In this document: positions 1 to 8,509 of the stretch, piece by piece
Layout of the letters: each line of letters starts with the position of its first letter
Position numbering within the stretch: the stretch's first letter is position 1
DNA from: JAFNAG01 sp963739235
Lineage (GTDB): Bacteria; Acidobacteriota; UBA6911
Reading direction: 5' to 3'
Length of the DNA stretch: 64,000 nt
NCBI GenBank assembly: GCA_963739235.1
Contig: CAVTZY010000027.1
Coordinates: forward strand, 186,001-250,000
The notes under the pieces: generated by a model
Told to the model about the DNA's origin: nothing
Database searches by the model: none
What the model saw: only the letters and a program-made list of their open reading frames with translations
Program-made: the position numbers and the translations under genes

Positions 1-751
1 GGCAGTAGAAGTCGAGGGTCATGTCGTTCAGCTTGTCGGTGAAATGGGTGTAATTGCCGATGTTCAAGGACACGCAATAGCTATTGATGGGGTAGTGGAT
101 CAACCAGTCCCAGCGGGTGTACCCGTCACCCAGGTCGGACTTGCCCTGAAACTGCCCGTTGGACACGTCCACAAGGTCGTTGGGAATGGCCACGCTGAGG
201 CGCATGTTCTCCACTTCATCGCGCTGCTGGTCCTTGTTGGGCCACCAGACACTGGCGCCGATATCCTGGCAGGCGGTATTGATCCAGGGATGACCGGATG
301 GATCTTTACGGAAGGCGATGCCGCCGAATCGGGCGGTCTCCGTCGGATTGCCGGAGTAATAAAAATCGATCGAGTAAACCAAGCCCTTCCTGAGCGCGGC
401 CGGAAAATCTACAAAAACGGCGTTGAATCTCCGTTCGTATTTCAGCTCGGTTGCGCCGAACGTGATTTTGTCGACTTTGAGATTGGCATACAAGTCAAGC
501 TGGATGCGCGCATCATCCTTCAGCATCCTGAAGCGAATCGTGTTTTTCCCGCCGATGAACTTCTTCTCGGGGTCCACCCGAATATCGAGGTAATAGGAAA
601 GCAGGTCGTTGTTGGCTCGATAAGCCCCATAGGCGCCGCGCAGGATGTCGGCCTCTGTCGGCGTCCTCTGAGGGGTTTGAGCTGCGCCCAGCAACGTGGC
701 GAGGCAAAAGAGGGAAAGGAATGCAAGCTTGCGCAAGAGATGTCCACTCAT
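1..751 (-). CDS. M1-family metallopeptidase, N-terminal part (runs off the window)
   Basis: About 250 codons read from an ATG at 751 and stay open to base 1, so the C-terminal part is outside the window. The first ~25 residues are a signal peptide (basic start, hydrophobic run, Ala-Ala-Gln), so the product is exported. The remainder looks like the N-terminal beta domain of aminopeptidase N-like M1 enzymes: the stretch ASVWWPNKDQQRDEVENM and the following lines on allowed substrates are typical of secreted M1 peptidases of Acidobacteriota and Bacteroidota. The zinc site HExxH would lie beyond the edge, so catalytic competence cannot be judged. The gene diverges from the M14 carboxypeptidase at 1212; the 460-base gap holds both promoters. 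Confidence 0.85.
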   Translation of the reverse strand, partial: MSGHLLRKLAFLSLFCLATLLGAAQTPQRTPTEADILRGAYGAYRANNDLLSYYLDIRVDPEKKFIGGKNTIRFRMLKDDARIQLDLYANLKVDKITFGATELKYERRFNAVFVDFPAALRKGLVYSIDFYYSGNPTETARFGGIAFRKDPSGHPWINTACQDIGASVWWPNKDQQRDEVENMRLSVAIPNDLVDVSNGQFQGKSDLGDGYTRWDWLIHYPINSYCVSLNIGNYTHFTDKLNDMTLDFYC

Positions 752-1211
752 CGGTCTACCTCATGAATACTTGAAATGGCTCCGCCCGGTGGCGGCAATT
801 CGTCCGTAGCCTAACATAGCGGCCACGCGACAAAACGATTAAACCTCAAAATCTTTGTATGTGCAGTGCGGCGGGGCGCACCGCGCATTAACAGGAAAAG
901 GTGGGCACCACCGACCGCGAGATGGGGCCCAAGCCCCACAATTCACTTGCTCTCGATCCCTACTAGGGATAGAAATGCTATTTTAACCTTGTCTGACTCT
1001 GAACCGTGCCGAATGTTTGCGTTGTCACTTTTTGAGTCTTGGAGCCTTGTAGTCCCGGCGGCTCGGTGCCCTCTGTCCCGGATTCAAAGAGGCAAAGACT
1101 TAACATAGGAGGCCAAGGGAAACCCTGAGATGGTCGGAACTCTGCGAGAGCGGCGGCTGACCCGGAGGGTTACCTGAGGGCAACTTCAATTTGCTCACCG
1201 TGAGGTTTAGC
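752..1211. other. Divergent intergenic region between M1 and M14 genes
   Basis: No convincing gene. Short open frames here lack ribosome sites and protein-like composition. A small palindrome CCCTACTAGGG lies near 959-969. The ribosome site of the M14 gene (GAGG at 1202-1205) is at its right end. Confidence 0.5.
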
Positions 1212-4200
1212 ATGAAACGTAACACTGTCACCCAAAGACTACTGCTGATTCTGGCAATTGTGGCGACTCCCTTTCTCTTATTCGCCCAACAGGCCAAGCA
1301 GGCAAAATCCGGAAAGGCACCGGCAAAGCCGGTGATCACCGAGGCCGATCTTGCCGCCGCCAAGCCGGGCCGAGATCCCAATCAGCCCATTGACGAGGAG
1401 TACACGAAGAAGATCAAGGAATACACGACCGAGACGTTCTTCCTCTCGCCGGTGGTGGATTACCTGCCGGCGTCCAAGACCGTCCCCACGCCCAAGGCCG
1501 TCCTGGGAGATATCGCCGGCGCGGAGGGCAACCTGCCATACACCAAACAGGTGTACGAATACATGCGCCTCCTGGCGAAGTCGACGCCGCGCGTGAAGGT
1601 CTATTCGATCGGCACGTCCGAAGAGGGCCGCGAGATGATTGCGGTTGCCGTGGCGTCTGAAGAGCTGATGGCGAAACTCGACCAGAACAAGGCCGACCTT
1701 GCCAAGCTGGCTGACCCGCGCACGATCAAGATGGATGACGCGGTAGCGGACGAGATCGCAAAGCGCGTCGCGCCGGTCTATTACGTCACCGGCACGATTC
1801 ACTCGCCGGAAGCAGGAGCGCCTACGGCCCTGATGGAAATGGCCTACCGCCTGGCCGTCGACGACAGCCTCTATATCCGCAATATCCGCGAGCACATCAT
1901 CACGCTGATCACGCCCGTGGTCGAACCCGACGGGCGTGATCGCATCGTCGATGTTTATGAGTGGAAGAAGAAGCACCCGAATGACACGCCGATGAGCGCG
2001 GCTTACAGCGGCCATTATGTCAATCACGACAACAACCGCGACGCGATGGGCCTCACGCTCAAGCTCTCGCAGAACGTCTTGAACGCCTACCTCGATTGGA
2101 AAGCGCAGGTGCTGCACGACCTGCACGAGTCGGTTGCCTTCCTGTATGACAACACAGTCGGCGACGGCCCTTACAATGCGTGGCTCGATCCGATCATGTA
2201 CCATGAGCAGCAACTGATAGGGTGGAACAACGTCAACGAGATGACGCGCATGGGCATGCCCGGCGTATTCGCGCACGGCACCTTCGACACCTGGTCGCCC
2301 GGGTATCTGATGCTCATGGCGGCCACGCACAACGGCATCAGCCGTTTGTACGAGACCTACGGCAACGGCGGCAGCGCGGACACGGTAGAGCGCACGCTCT
2401 CGCCAGGTGATACCTCGCGCACGTGGTACCGTCAGAATCCGGCGATCGCGCGCGTCCGCTGGTCGCTCCGGAACAACAACAATTACGAGCAGACGGGCAT
2501 CATTGTCTCACTCAACTATTTCGCCAACAACCGGGTCTACTTCCTGCGCAACTTCTACGACAAGAGCAAGCGGTCGATCCTCAAGGCGAAGGTCGAGGGA
2601 CCCGCGGCCTATGTGTTGCCCGCGAACGATCCGCGCCCCGGCACTCAGGCCGAAATGTTGCGCGTGCTGCAGAAACAGGCCGTCGAGATTTCCCGGGCGA
2701 CTGCCTCGTTCACCGTGAATCTGCCGGTCCGTCAGCCCGCGGCTGGCGGCGGCCGAGGAGCTAGGGGCGGCGGCCGTGGCGCCGGCGCACAGGCTGCCGG
2801 CAATGCGGCGGCCCCGGCAAGCGGGGCGCCGGCCCAACCTGCCCAACCACCACCGCCGGTGACTCGAGAGTTTCCGGCCGGCAGCTACATCATCCGCATG
2901 GACCAGCCGTACTCGCGCATTGCCGACACCCTGCTCGACTATCAGTATTGGGCGCCCAACGACCCGCAGACGCGCCCGTATGATGACACCGGCTGGACTT
3001 TCCCCGAGGCCTTTGCCGTGCAGGCGATTCGCATCACCGACCCAAAGGTGCTCGATGTCCCCATGGAGCTTGTGAAGGAGGAAGTCAAGGCGCCGAGCGG
3101 CGCCGGCGGGCAGGGCGCAGTATTCGCGATCAATCACAACGCGGACAATGCGCTCATCACCTTGCGCTATCGGCTCAAGGATGCCGACATTCAGATGGCC
3201 GAGGAGCCGTTCGAATCGAACGGCACAAAGTTCAACCGTGGTTCGTTCATTATCAAAGGCGTCGCACAGGCGGATCTGGACAAGGCCACGAATGCCCTCG
3301 GCCTCAAGGCCTACGCGCTCGCGGCGGAACCATCGGTGAAGACGCACCCCGCGCGCGCCGCGCGGGTGGCGATCCTGCACCAGTGGACTAGCACGCAGAC
3401 GGAAGGCTGGTGGCGCCAGGCCTTTGATATCTACGGGATTCCGTACGACTACATCGATCCGGAGACGGTCAAAAAGACCACGAACCTGCGCGACAAGTAC
3501 GATGTCATCATCTTCGGGCCGGGCGGCGGGCAGGGGGCAATCGAGGGGACGCCAATGTGGCAGAGCCCGATCCCGTGGAAGAATACACCCGAGACACCGA
3601 ACATCGGCACGTGGGCTCAATCCGACGACACTCGAATTGGTATGGGTCTCGAGGGACTGATACACCTCCGGGACTTCATCGCCCAGGGCGGTGTGTTTCT
3701 TGGCTCGAACAGCAGTGCGAACTTTGCCATTACCAACAACCTCTCCTACGGGGTGAGCGCGGCGTCCGCCGGCTCGGCGACGCGGGTAAGGGGTACGCTC
3801 CTGCGCACGAAACTTGTCGATGACACGAGCCCGATCGTGTACGGAGTGCCGGAGAACCTTGCGATGTACAGCAATACCGGCGAGTACTTCAGTGTCAGCG
3901 CCACCGCGGGTGGCGGCGGCGGGCGAGGTGGCGGCGGCGCGCCTGCGGCGGCGGCCGCGGGAGGCCGCGGAGGTGGACCCGGGGGTGGCCGGCCGACCGG
4001 ACGCGGCACTCCCGACGACCAGGATGTGGTGCAGGGCCGTCCGGCGGATGAGGCGACAGGCCTCAAGCCCGTGCCCGAGCGCCCGCCGACGCAGCCGTGG
4101 CAGTACACCTTGCCGACGGATGAGCAGCTCAGGCAGAATCCGAATCCGGCAAATCTGATTCCGCCGCAGTTCCGCCCGCGCGTGGCGCTGCGGTTCGATG

Positions 4201-4418
4201 CGCAGAATACGCTGCTTGTCTCAGGCTTGCTCGACGGCGGCACGGATATCGCACAGCGGCCGGTGGTCGTGGATGTTCCAGTAGGACTAGGCCATGTCGT
4301 ACTCTTCGCGAATAATCCGATCTATCGCGGCGAGACGATCGGCAGCTACTTCCTGGTGTTCAACGCCATCCTGAATTTTGACAACCTCAATGCAGGGAGG
4401 AAGCTGGATCAAAAATAG
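1212..4418 (+). CDS. Secreted M14-family zinc carboxypeptidase-like protein
   Basis: 1,068 aa. The ATG at 1212 is preferred over an upstream TTG at 1191 because GAGG lies 6 bases before it. Residues 1-26 are a signal peptide. The peptidase domain spans about residues 90-420: HSPE (H197..E200) gives the paired His/Glu zinc ligands, NHDNNRD follows, and H302/H305 in HDLHES supplies the third ligand region. Two Gly/Arg/Ala-rich linkers, at about residues 511-555 and 899-935, separate a middle and a C-terminal domain; the latter includes a stretch like glutamine amidotransferase/ThuA folds (YDVIIFGPGGG). This architecture is common among large predicted M14 proteins of Acidobacteriota. It probably degrades peptides outside the cytoplasmic membrane. 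A strong terminator follows the stop. Confidence 0.85.
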   Translation: MKRNTVTQRLLLILAIVATPFLLFAQQAKQAKSGKAPAKPVITEADLAAAKPGRDPNQPIDEEYTKKIKEYTTETFFLSPVVDYLPASKTVPTPKAVLGDIAGAEGNLPYTKQVYEYMRLLAKSTPRVKVYSIGTSEEGREMIAVAVASEELMAKLDQNKADLAKLADPRTIKMDDAVADEIAKRVAPVYYVTGTIHSPEAGAPTALMEMAYRLAVDDSLYIRNIREHIITLITPVVEPDGRDRIVDVYEWKKKHPNDTPMSAAYSGHYVNHDNNRDAMGLTLKLSQNVLNAYLDWKAQVLHDLHESVAFLYDNTVGDGPYNAWLDPIMYHEQQLIGWNNVNEMTRMGMPGVFAHGTFDTWSPGYLMLMAATHNGISRLYETYGNGGSADTVERTLSPGDTSRTWYRQNPAIARVRWSLRNNNNYEQTGIIVSLNYFANNRVYFLRNFYDKSKRSILKAKVEGPAAYVLPANDPRPGTQAEMLRVLQKQAVEISRATASFTVNLPVRQPAAGGGRGARGGGRGAGAQAAGNAAAPASGAPAQPAQPPPPVTREFPAGSYIIRMDQPYSRIADTLLDYQYWAPNDPQTRPYDDTGWTFPEAFAVQAIRITDPKVLDVPMELVKEEVKAPSGAGGQGAVFAINHNADNALITLRYRLKDADIQMAEEPFESNGTKFNRGSFIIKGVAQADLDKATNALGLKAYALAAEPSVKTHPARAARVAILHQWTSTQTEGWWRQAFDIYGIPYDYIDPETVKKTTNLRDKYDVIIFGPGGGQGAIEGTPMWQSPIPWKNTPETPNIGTWAQSDDTRIGMGLEGLIHLRDFIAQGGVFLGSNSSANFAITNNLSYGVSAASAGSATRVRGTLLRTKLVDDTSPIVYGVPENLAMYSNTGEYFSVSATAGGGGGRGGGGAPAAAAAGGRGGGPGGGRPTGRGTPDDQDVVQGRPADEATGLKPVPERPPTQPWQYTLPTDEQLRQNPNPANLIPPQFRPRVALRFDAQNTLLVSGLLDGGTDIAQRPVVVDVPVGLGHVVLFANNPIYRGETIGSYFLVFNAILNFDNLNAGRKLDQK

Positions 4419-4438
4419 TTCGCGACTCTGAACACAAC

Positions 4439-4490
4439 AATGAGGGCGGACGCCGATGCCCACCGCTTTCCAGCGTCCGCCCTCATTTTT
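4439..4490 (+). terminator. Rho-independent terminator after the M14 gene
   Basis: A perfect 15-bp stem (4439-4453 with 4473-4487), very GC-rich in its core, encloses a 19-base loop and is followed by T residues. It lies 20 bases after the stop of the M14 gene. Confidence 0.9.
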
Positions 4491-4576
4491 CTGCTCCCCA
4501 AATGCCATACAGCTTTTTGGAGTGCTCAATATCTACAGTTCGCCGGCACGGCAAGAGCCTCAACAGCTCGACGCAT

Positions 4577-4695
4577 TCTCCCATGCACTGGGCGCACCCA
4601 GGGGCATGAAGATTAATGGCCTTTTTAAAGCAGCCACGACTGACACGAATGGGAAAGAAGTTTGTGTCATTTGTGGCTGCTTTTGCAGTTTTGAA
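4577..4695 (+). repeat. Dispersed repeat, partial copy (module C)
   Basis: About 120 bases starting TCTCCCATGCA and containing GCATGAAGATTAAT. It recurs in opposite orientation at 29356-29485 with the same order of blocks (cap sequence, GCAGCCACGA, then GGCTGCTTTTGCAGTTT). Its first block also ends the longer repeats at 11438-11690 and 60463-60716, so it is a module of a composite element. Confidence 0.75.
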
Positions 4696-4797
4696 GCGAG
4701 GTATTTTAGTAGCCGAGGCCTTTTCGTTAAGATCTCTTGCACACCGCTGCTATGAGGTCAGCAATGGATTCATCGCAGGAATTGGGAGGGTACTGAC

Positions 4798-5430
4798 TTG
4801 CAGACCCATGTGCCAGCCTACTGGAACCGAAGCGAATTGCGTCTTCTCGGTAGTTTCTCAGCTCCAATCCACATTCAGACGTTTCTCAACCGGTTGCGCT
4901 ACAACGACCAGCCGACGACGATGTCACCGCGCCGGGTCATGAAGGAACGCACTGCCCACTGCTTCGAGGGCGCTATGTTTGCGGCGGCAGCGTTGCGCTT
5001 CCTGGGTTATCCTCCCCTGATTGTCGATCTGGCGGCTCACAACGACGACGATCATGTGATCGCCGTCCTTCGGAAGAATGGCCTGTGGGGGGCGGTGGCA
5101 AAATCGAACACCACCATGCTGCGTTTTCGCGAGCCCGTGTATCGCAATCTGCGCGAGCTGGTGATGTCCTATTTCGAGATGTATTTTAACACCAAGGGTG
5201 ACAAATCGCTGGTGAGCTATTCACGCCCGGTCAACCTCTCCCGATACGACCATCGCCGCTGGATGACCGCTGGCGAGGATCTCGACTATATCGGGGATCA
5301 CCTTTTTGCGATCAAGCACATCAAAGTCATACCCGACGCCCAGAGGAAACTGCTGAATCCAACGGACAACGAAGTGGTGAAAGCCTGCTTCCTCGGGTCC
5401 ATCCCTTCCGGCCTGTACAAGCCTCAATAG
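4798..5430 (+). CDS. Transglutaminase-like orphan protein
   Basis: 210 aa from a TTG start; GGGAGGG sits about 7 bases upstream, which decides this start. No signal peptide. A possible Cys-His-Asn/Asp triad fits the transglutaminase-like/NlpC fold: Cys in RTAHCFEGA, followed by alpha-helical AAALRFLGYPP, then His in DDDHVIAVL and Asn in VAKSNTT. The spacing (Cys at the head of a helix, His some 40 residues later) is the usual one for that superfamily. No substrate can be inferred. It is transcribed alone between a terminator and a convergent rlmN-like gene. I recognise the fold, not the protein, so the call is by motif only. Confidence 0.6.
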   Translation: MQTHVPAYWNRSELRLLGSFSAPIHIQTFLNRLRYNDQPTTMSPRRVMKERTAHCFEGAMFAAAALRFLGYPPLIVDLAAHNDDDHVIAVLRKNGLWGAVAKSNTTMLRFREPVYRNLRELVMSYFEMYFNTKGDKSLVSYSRPVNLSRYDHRRWMTAGEDLDYIGDHLFAIKHIKVIPDAQRKLLNPTDNEVVKACFLGSIPSGLYKPQ

Positions 5431-5446
5431 CCGATGCGACTGTCGG

Positions 5447-6502
5447 TCAGAAGCGCGAAGCGAGCTGGCCGCAGGCGGCCTGGACATCGGCGCCGCCGCT
5501 GTAACGCTTGTGGGCAGTAAATCCCCCGGAGCGCATGATCCGCCGGAAGTTGGCTTCGGTTTCTTCGTCCGAGCGCCGATAGATTTCCTGATCGGCCACA
5601 GCAATCGAGTTGTACGAGATCATGCGAATTTGCGGGCGCAGTCCCGTGCGCAGCTGGAATTCCCGGGCGCATGTGACCAGCGCGCGCGCATCTTCCTCGG
5701 TGTCGTTCACGCCGGCCAACGGCGTCACCGCCCACATGGGAGCCAGGCCGGTGAGGCGCGCATGTTCCGCGGCAGCATCGAGCACCGCATCGAGGGGATA
5801 AGCCCGAGTAACCGGCATCAGGGCTCGACGCACATCCGGTCGCGCGCTGCCAATCGAAATCCCCAGCCTGACCTTAGGTACTTCGCGGCCAAGGCGCCGT
5901 ATGCCGTCAGGGAGACCAGCGGTGCAGACAGTAACCGTTCGGCCATCGATGGCCTGTGCACAAGGTTCGCAGAGGGCGCGAATCGCGCGTATGACGTTGT
6001 CGACATTTGCCAGCGGTTCGCCCATGCCCTGGAACACGATGCCGTGCACGCGCTGGCGCTGCACCCGCTCCAGGCTGCGCCGGACCGTACGCACCTGCTC
6101 GACCATCTCCCACGCTTCCAGATTGCGGCGCAAACCCATTTTCCCTGTGGCACAGAATGAACACGAGAAGCCACAACCGACCTGCGAACTCACACACACA
6201 GAGAACCTGCCGGATCGCTCCAAGGGGATCCGGACGGTTTCGACCACGTGCCCGTCCTCCGTCAAAAGTGCATATTTGACGAAGGGATCGACACTGCTGG
6301 GGTGCACAGATCGCAGTTCGAGCCGGGGTACGGTTCCGGCTGCGCGCACAGCATCCATACTGGCACGGCGGACCATTCTTATGGTTCGCGGCAGCTCGTC
6401 AAGGCGATGGACCGCGCCAACGATTTTGCGGGCTTCCTCGAGCGACACCTCCGGCACCGCTGCTCTGAGGTCATTCGGAGTCACCGCCTGTAAACAGATC
6501 AT
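5447..6502 (-). CDS. rlmN: RlmN/Cfr-family radical-SAM RNA methyltransferase, divergent
   Basis: 351 aa, close to the family's usual length. The radical-SAM motif is CGFSCSFC (CX3CX2C). Seven residues before it, the Cys of VCVSSQVGC matches one catalytic cysteine of RlmN, and the C-terminal AACGQLA carries the second, so both residues of the methyl-transfer mechanism are present. VFQGMGEPLANVDNV is the family's GEP motif. It should methylate C2 of an adenine (A2503 of 23S rRNA and perhaps tRNA). Oddities: SIGSARPDVRRALMP replaces the usual SLHAP region, and the N-terminal domain is short, suggesting a second, divergent RlmN rather than the housekeeping copy. The gene converges on the transglutaminase-like gene with a 16-base gap. 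Confidence 0.85.
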   Translation of the reverse strand: MICLQAVTPNDLRAAVPEVSLEEARKIVGAVHRLDELPRTIRMVRRASMDAVRAAGTVPRLELRSVHPSSVDPFVKYALLTEDGHVVETVRIPLERSGRFSVCVSSQVGCGFSCSFCATGKMGLRRNLEAWEMVEQVRTVRRSLERVQRQRVHGIVFQGMGEPLANVDNVIRAIRALCEPCAQAIDGRTVTVCTAGLPDGIRRLGREVPKVRLGISIGSARPDVRRALMPVTRAYPLDAVLDAAAEHARLTGLAPMWAVTPLAGVNDTEEDARALVTCAREFQLRTGLRPQIRMISYNSIAVADQEIYRRSDEETEANFRRIMRSGGFTAHKRYSGGADVQAACGQLASRF

Positions 6503-6564
6503 CGCCCGCCTTCAATCCTTCTCCAAATCATGCCACATGCGTGTGCCGGATGCACACCAAGATA

Positions 6565-6927
6565 CTAGTGGTCTGTAACAGCTGAATTGATAGTCGGTCA
6601 ACCAATGAAATGAAGCGCTGAAAGCGCGGCACAGGACAGCCCAGGGCGGAGGCGGCGAAGCCCGCCGGAGCCCTGGGTTGAATCCGAACCAGGTGAGAAC
6701 CCTGAAAGGGCGTCACAGAAACGATGCTGAAAGCTGTGTCGCCTTTTCAGGACTTGATTCAAGCTCGGCTGCGTACCCAGGGTTCCGGAGCCCGCTGTTG
6801 CGGGATCCTCCACCCTGGCTCTCCTATGCCGCCCCTTTGGGGCTTGGGATGTTCGTCAATCCGGTGCTGAGGGATGAACTCCGGCCGGAATCCTAGTACT
6901 ATCAATTCAAATGTCACATGCCACTAG
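6565..6927. mobile_element. MITE-like element with CTAG ends (element 1)
   Basis: A 363-base non-coding block bounded by imperfect inverted repeats of about 30 bp. The left end begins CTAGTGGTCTGTAACA; the right end, read on the minus strand, begins CTAGTGGCATGTGACA, and both continue into TGAATTGATAGT. About 25 of 30 positions match. CTAG at each outer edge could be a target duplication or part of the repeat. The interior contains a degenerate copy of the module A repeat (CCCTGAAAGGGC and CCCAGGG words). No transposase is encoded, so mobilisation would need one in trans. Confidence 0.65.
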
Positions 6928-7038
6928 CCGGGGCAACGGGAAAATCATTAGGCTATGGCGTGTAACCGCGCGCGGTCAGGTCGTACCGTTGGCCCCAGGC
7001 TGCGGATTTTTCCCCGCTTCCTTGCTTGCCCGGCGCCA

Positions 7039-8328
7039 CTATCTGTCGGTCCTGTGGTACTGCTCTTTGTGGGGATCCCAACGCAGGGCTGGACAGGCCG
7101 CGCATTCCGAGGCGGATGGATTGACGTGAATCATGTCCGGCTGCCAGCCGGGTACCATTCTGGCTGTAATTTTGGCAATCCAGGGGTTGGCCGGAAAATC
7201 GAGGATGGCGATGTCCTGCGGCCGACACAGCTTCAGCTGCTCAATGAGCCGATTGGTGGGGGCGGCACGCTGCTCAAACTGCCGGTCCTTAATCCAGATG
7301 TAGCTGATGTTCGCCACGACAAAAATCAGCAGGAAAGCGCGGCGCAAGTTCCGATTTTGCAGGCCCTGCATGAGAATGGCCAGAGCCCAGGCAATTCCCA
7401 TGGAAGCCAGGTACTCCTGACGACTGGTGATGTGGTTCTGGTAGGTGAGGAAAATGTACGGGAACAGTGCGAATGCCGCAAATGCCAGCCCCCGGCCCGC
7501 GGTTTGCAGGTTTTTCAGTCCGCGTCGTTGAACCAGGTGAAGAACAACGGCGGCATACATCCATGGAAACATCAATCGATGCATGCTCAACAGGAAAACC
7601 GGCGCCGCATGCCAGGTTAGAGCATAGGTTCCGGCGCCGAGCATAAAGTTGTCGGCAGCGAGCCGATAAAACAGCACCGCGAATGCCGCAGAGACCCCAA
7701 GGATGAGCGTGTACCCGCGGCGGAATTGCTTCGAGCCCTTGGATGGCCATACCAGCAACGGCAAGAGAGCCACATAGACCAAAGCGGATTCTTTCGAAAA
7801 AAGCCCGGCGACATAAGCGGTTGCGCTCCAGACGAGTCGTCCCTTTTCCCACAAAAGCACGCCCGCGAGCAGGCAAAGACCTAGGAGCGCTTCATTCATG
7901 GCCGCCAGCCACATCGTCGCTTCCTGATGCCCTTGAGCTGTCGCGAATAGCATGCCAGCGAGCAAGCCGATTCGGGACGATTGTGTAATCCGGGTCAGCA
8001 GTTTCCAGAGCAAGAGCGCATTGGTAATGTGGAGCAGCAGACTGAAAGCGTAGTAGCACTCCGAGTAATACCCAAATAAGAAGCGCAGGAGCCCGAAAGA
8101 AATGTAGCTCGTGAGGCGGAAACATTCGGGAGGAACGGAGAACAGGTACAGGAAATTGTGCGTCAGCGAATCGAGGCGGCCTAAAATGACGTAATCGTCA
8201 GATATGAAGCCGTTGTTGAAGGACGGCAGATAGGCGATGACACATAGCCCCGCCAGGAGCAATGCTGCCGACGCGTCGTTCTTTAGCCAGCCCCATTTCA
8301 TCGATTCGCCGTCAGTCACGCTGCCCAT
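7039..8328 (-). CDS. Polytopic membrane protein, GT-C/PMT-like
   Basis: 429 aa with about ten hydrophobic segments. The first periplasmic loop has FISDDYVIL; an acidic DD pair after the first membrane segment is characteristic of GT-C glycosyltransferases, which use lipid-linked sugars. GLFSKESALVY occurs in many bacterial homologues of this type. A cysteine-containing soluble tail (CRPQD..., ECAACPALRW) ends the protein. The paralogue-like gene at 34025 shares the layout and the LSKESA motif. Donor and acceptor are unknown. Start is uncertain: ATG 8328 or ATG 8301; neither has a strong ribosome site. The gene lies alone between element 1 and the divergent S9 gene. Confidence 0.7.
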   Translation of the reverse strand: MGSVTDGESMKWGWLKNDASAALLLAGLCVIAYLPSFNNGFISDDYVILGRLDSLTHNFLYLFSVPPECFRLTSYISFGLLRFLFGYYSECYYAFSLLLHITNALLLWKLLTRITQSSRIGLLAGMLFATAQGHQEATMWLAAMNEALLGLCLLAGVLLWEKGRLVWSATAYVAGLFSKESALVYVALLPLLVWPSKGSKQFRRGYTLILGVSAAFAVLFYRLAADNFMLGAGTYALTWHAAPVFLLSMHRLMFPWMYAAVVLHLVQRRGLKNLQTAGRGLAFAAFALFPYIFLTYQNHITSRQEYLASMGIAWALAILMQGLQNRNLRRAFLLIFVVANISYIWIKDRQFEQRAAPTNRLIEQLKLCRPQDIAILDFPANPWIAKITARMVPGWQPDMIHVNPSASECAACPALRWDPHKEQYHRTDR

Positions 8329-8509
8329 TTCGAATCGACGCTATCAAAGCCACCCCTGGAAATCAATGTCCCTCAGTTTTCTTTAGGTTTCGCTTGCCAT
8401 ATTTGCCGGACAAGGCTATTCTCGCCCCCACTGGAATAATCTCTTTCTGAGTGGCATTTCTTGGCGAACGCAAAACACCCGAAATCTCGCTTATCTGGAG
8501 GAACTGGTT

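Noticed and set aside
1130..1177. A 15-codon leader-like frame before the M14 gene
   Set aside because: The nearest AGGAGG is too far from its ATG and nothing suggests attenuation.
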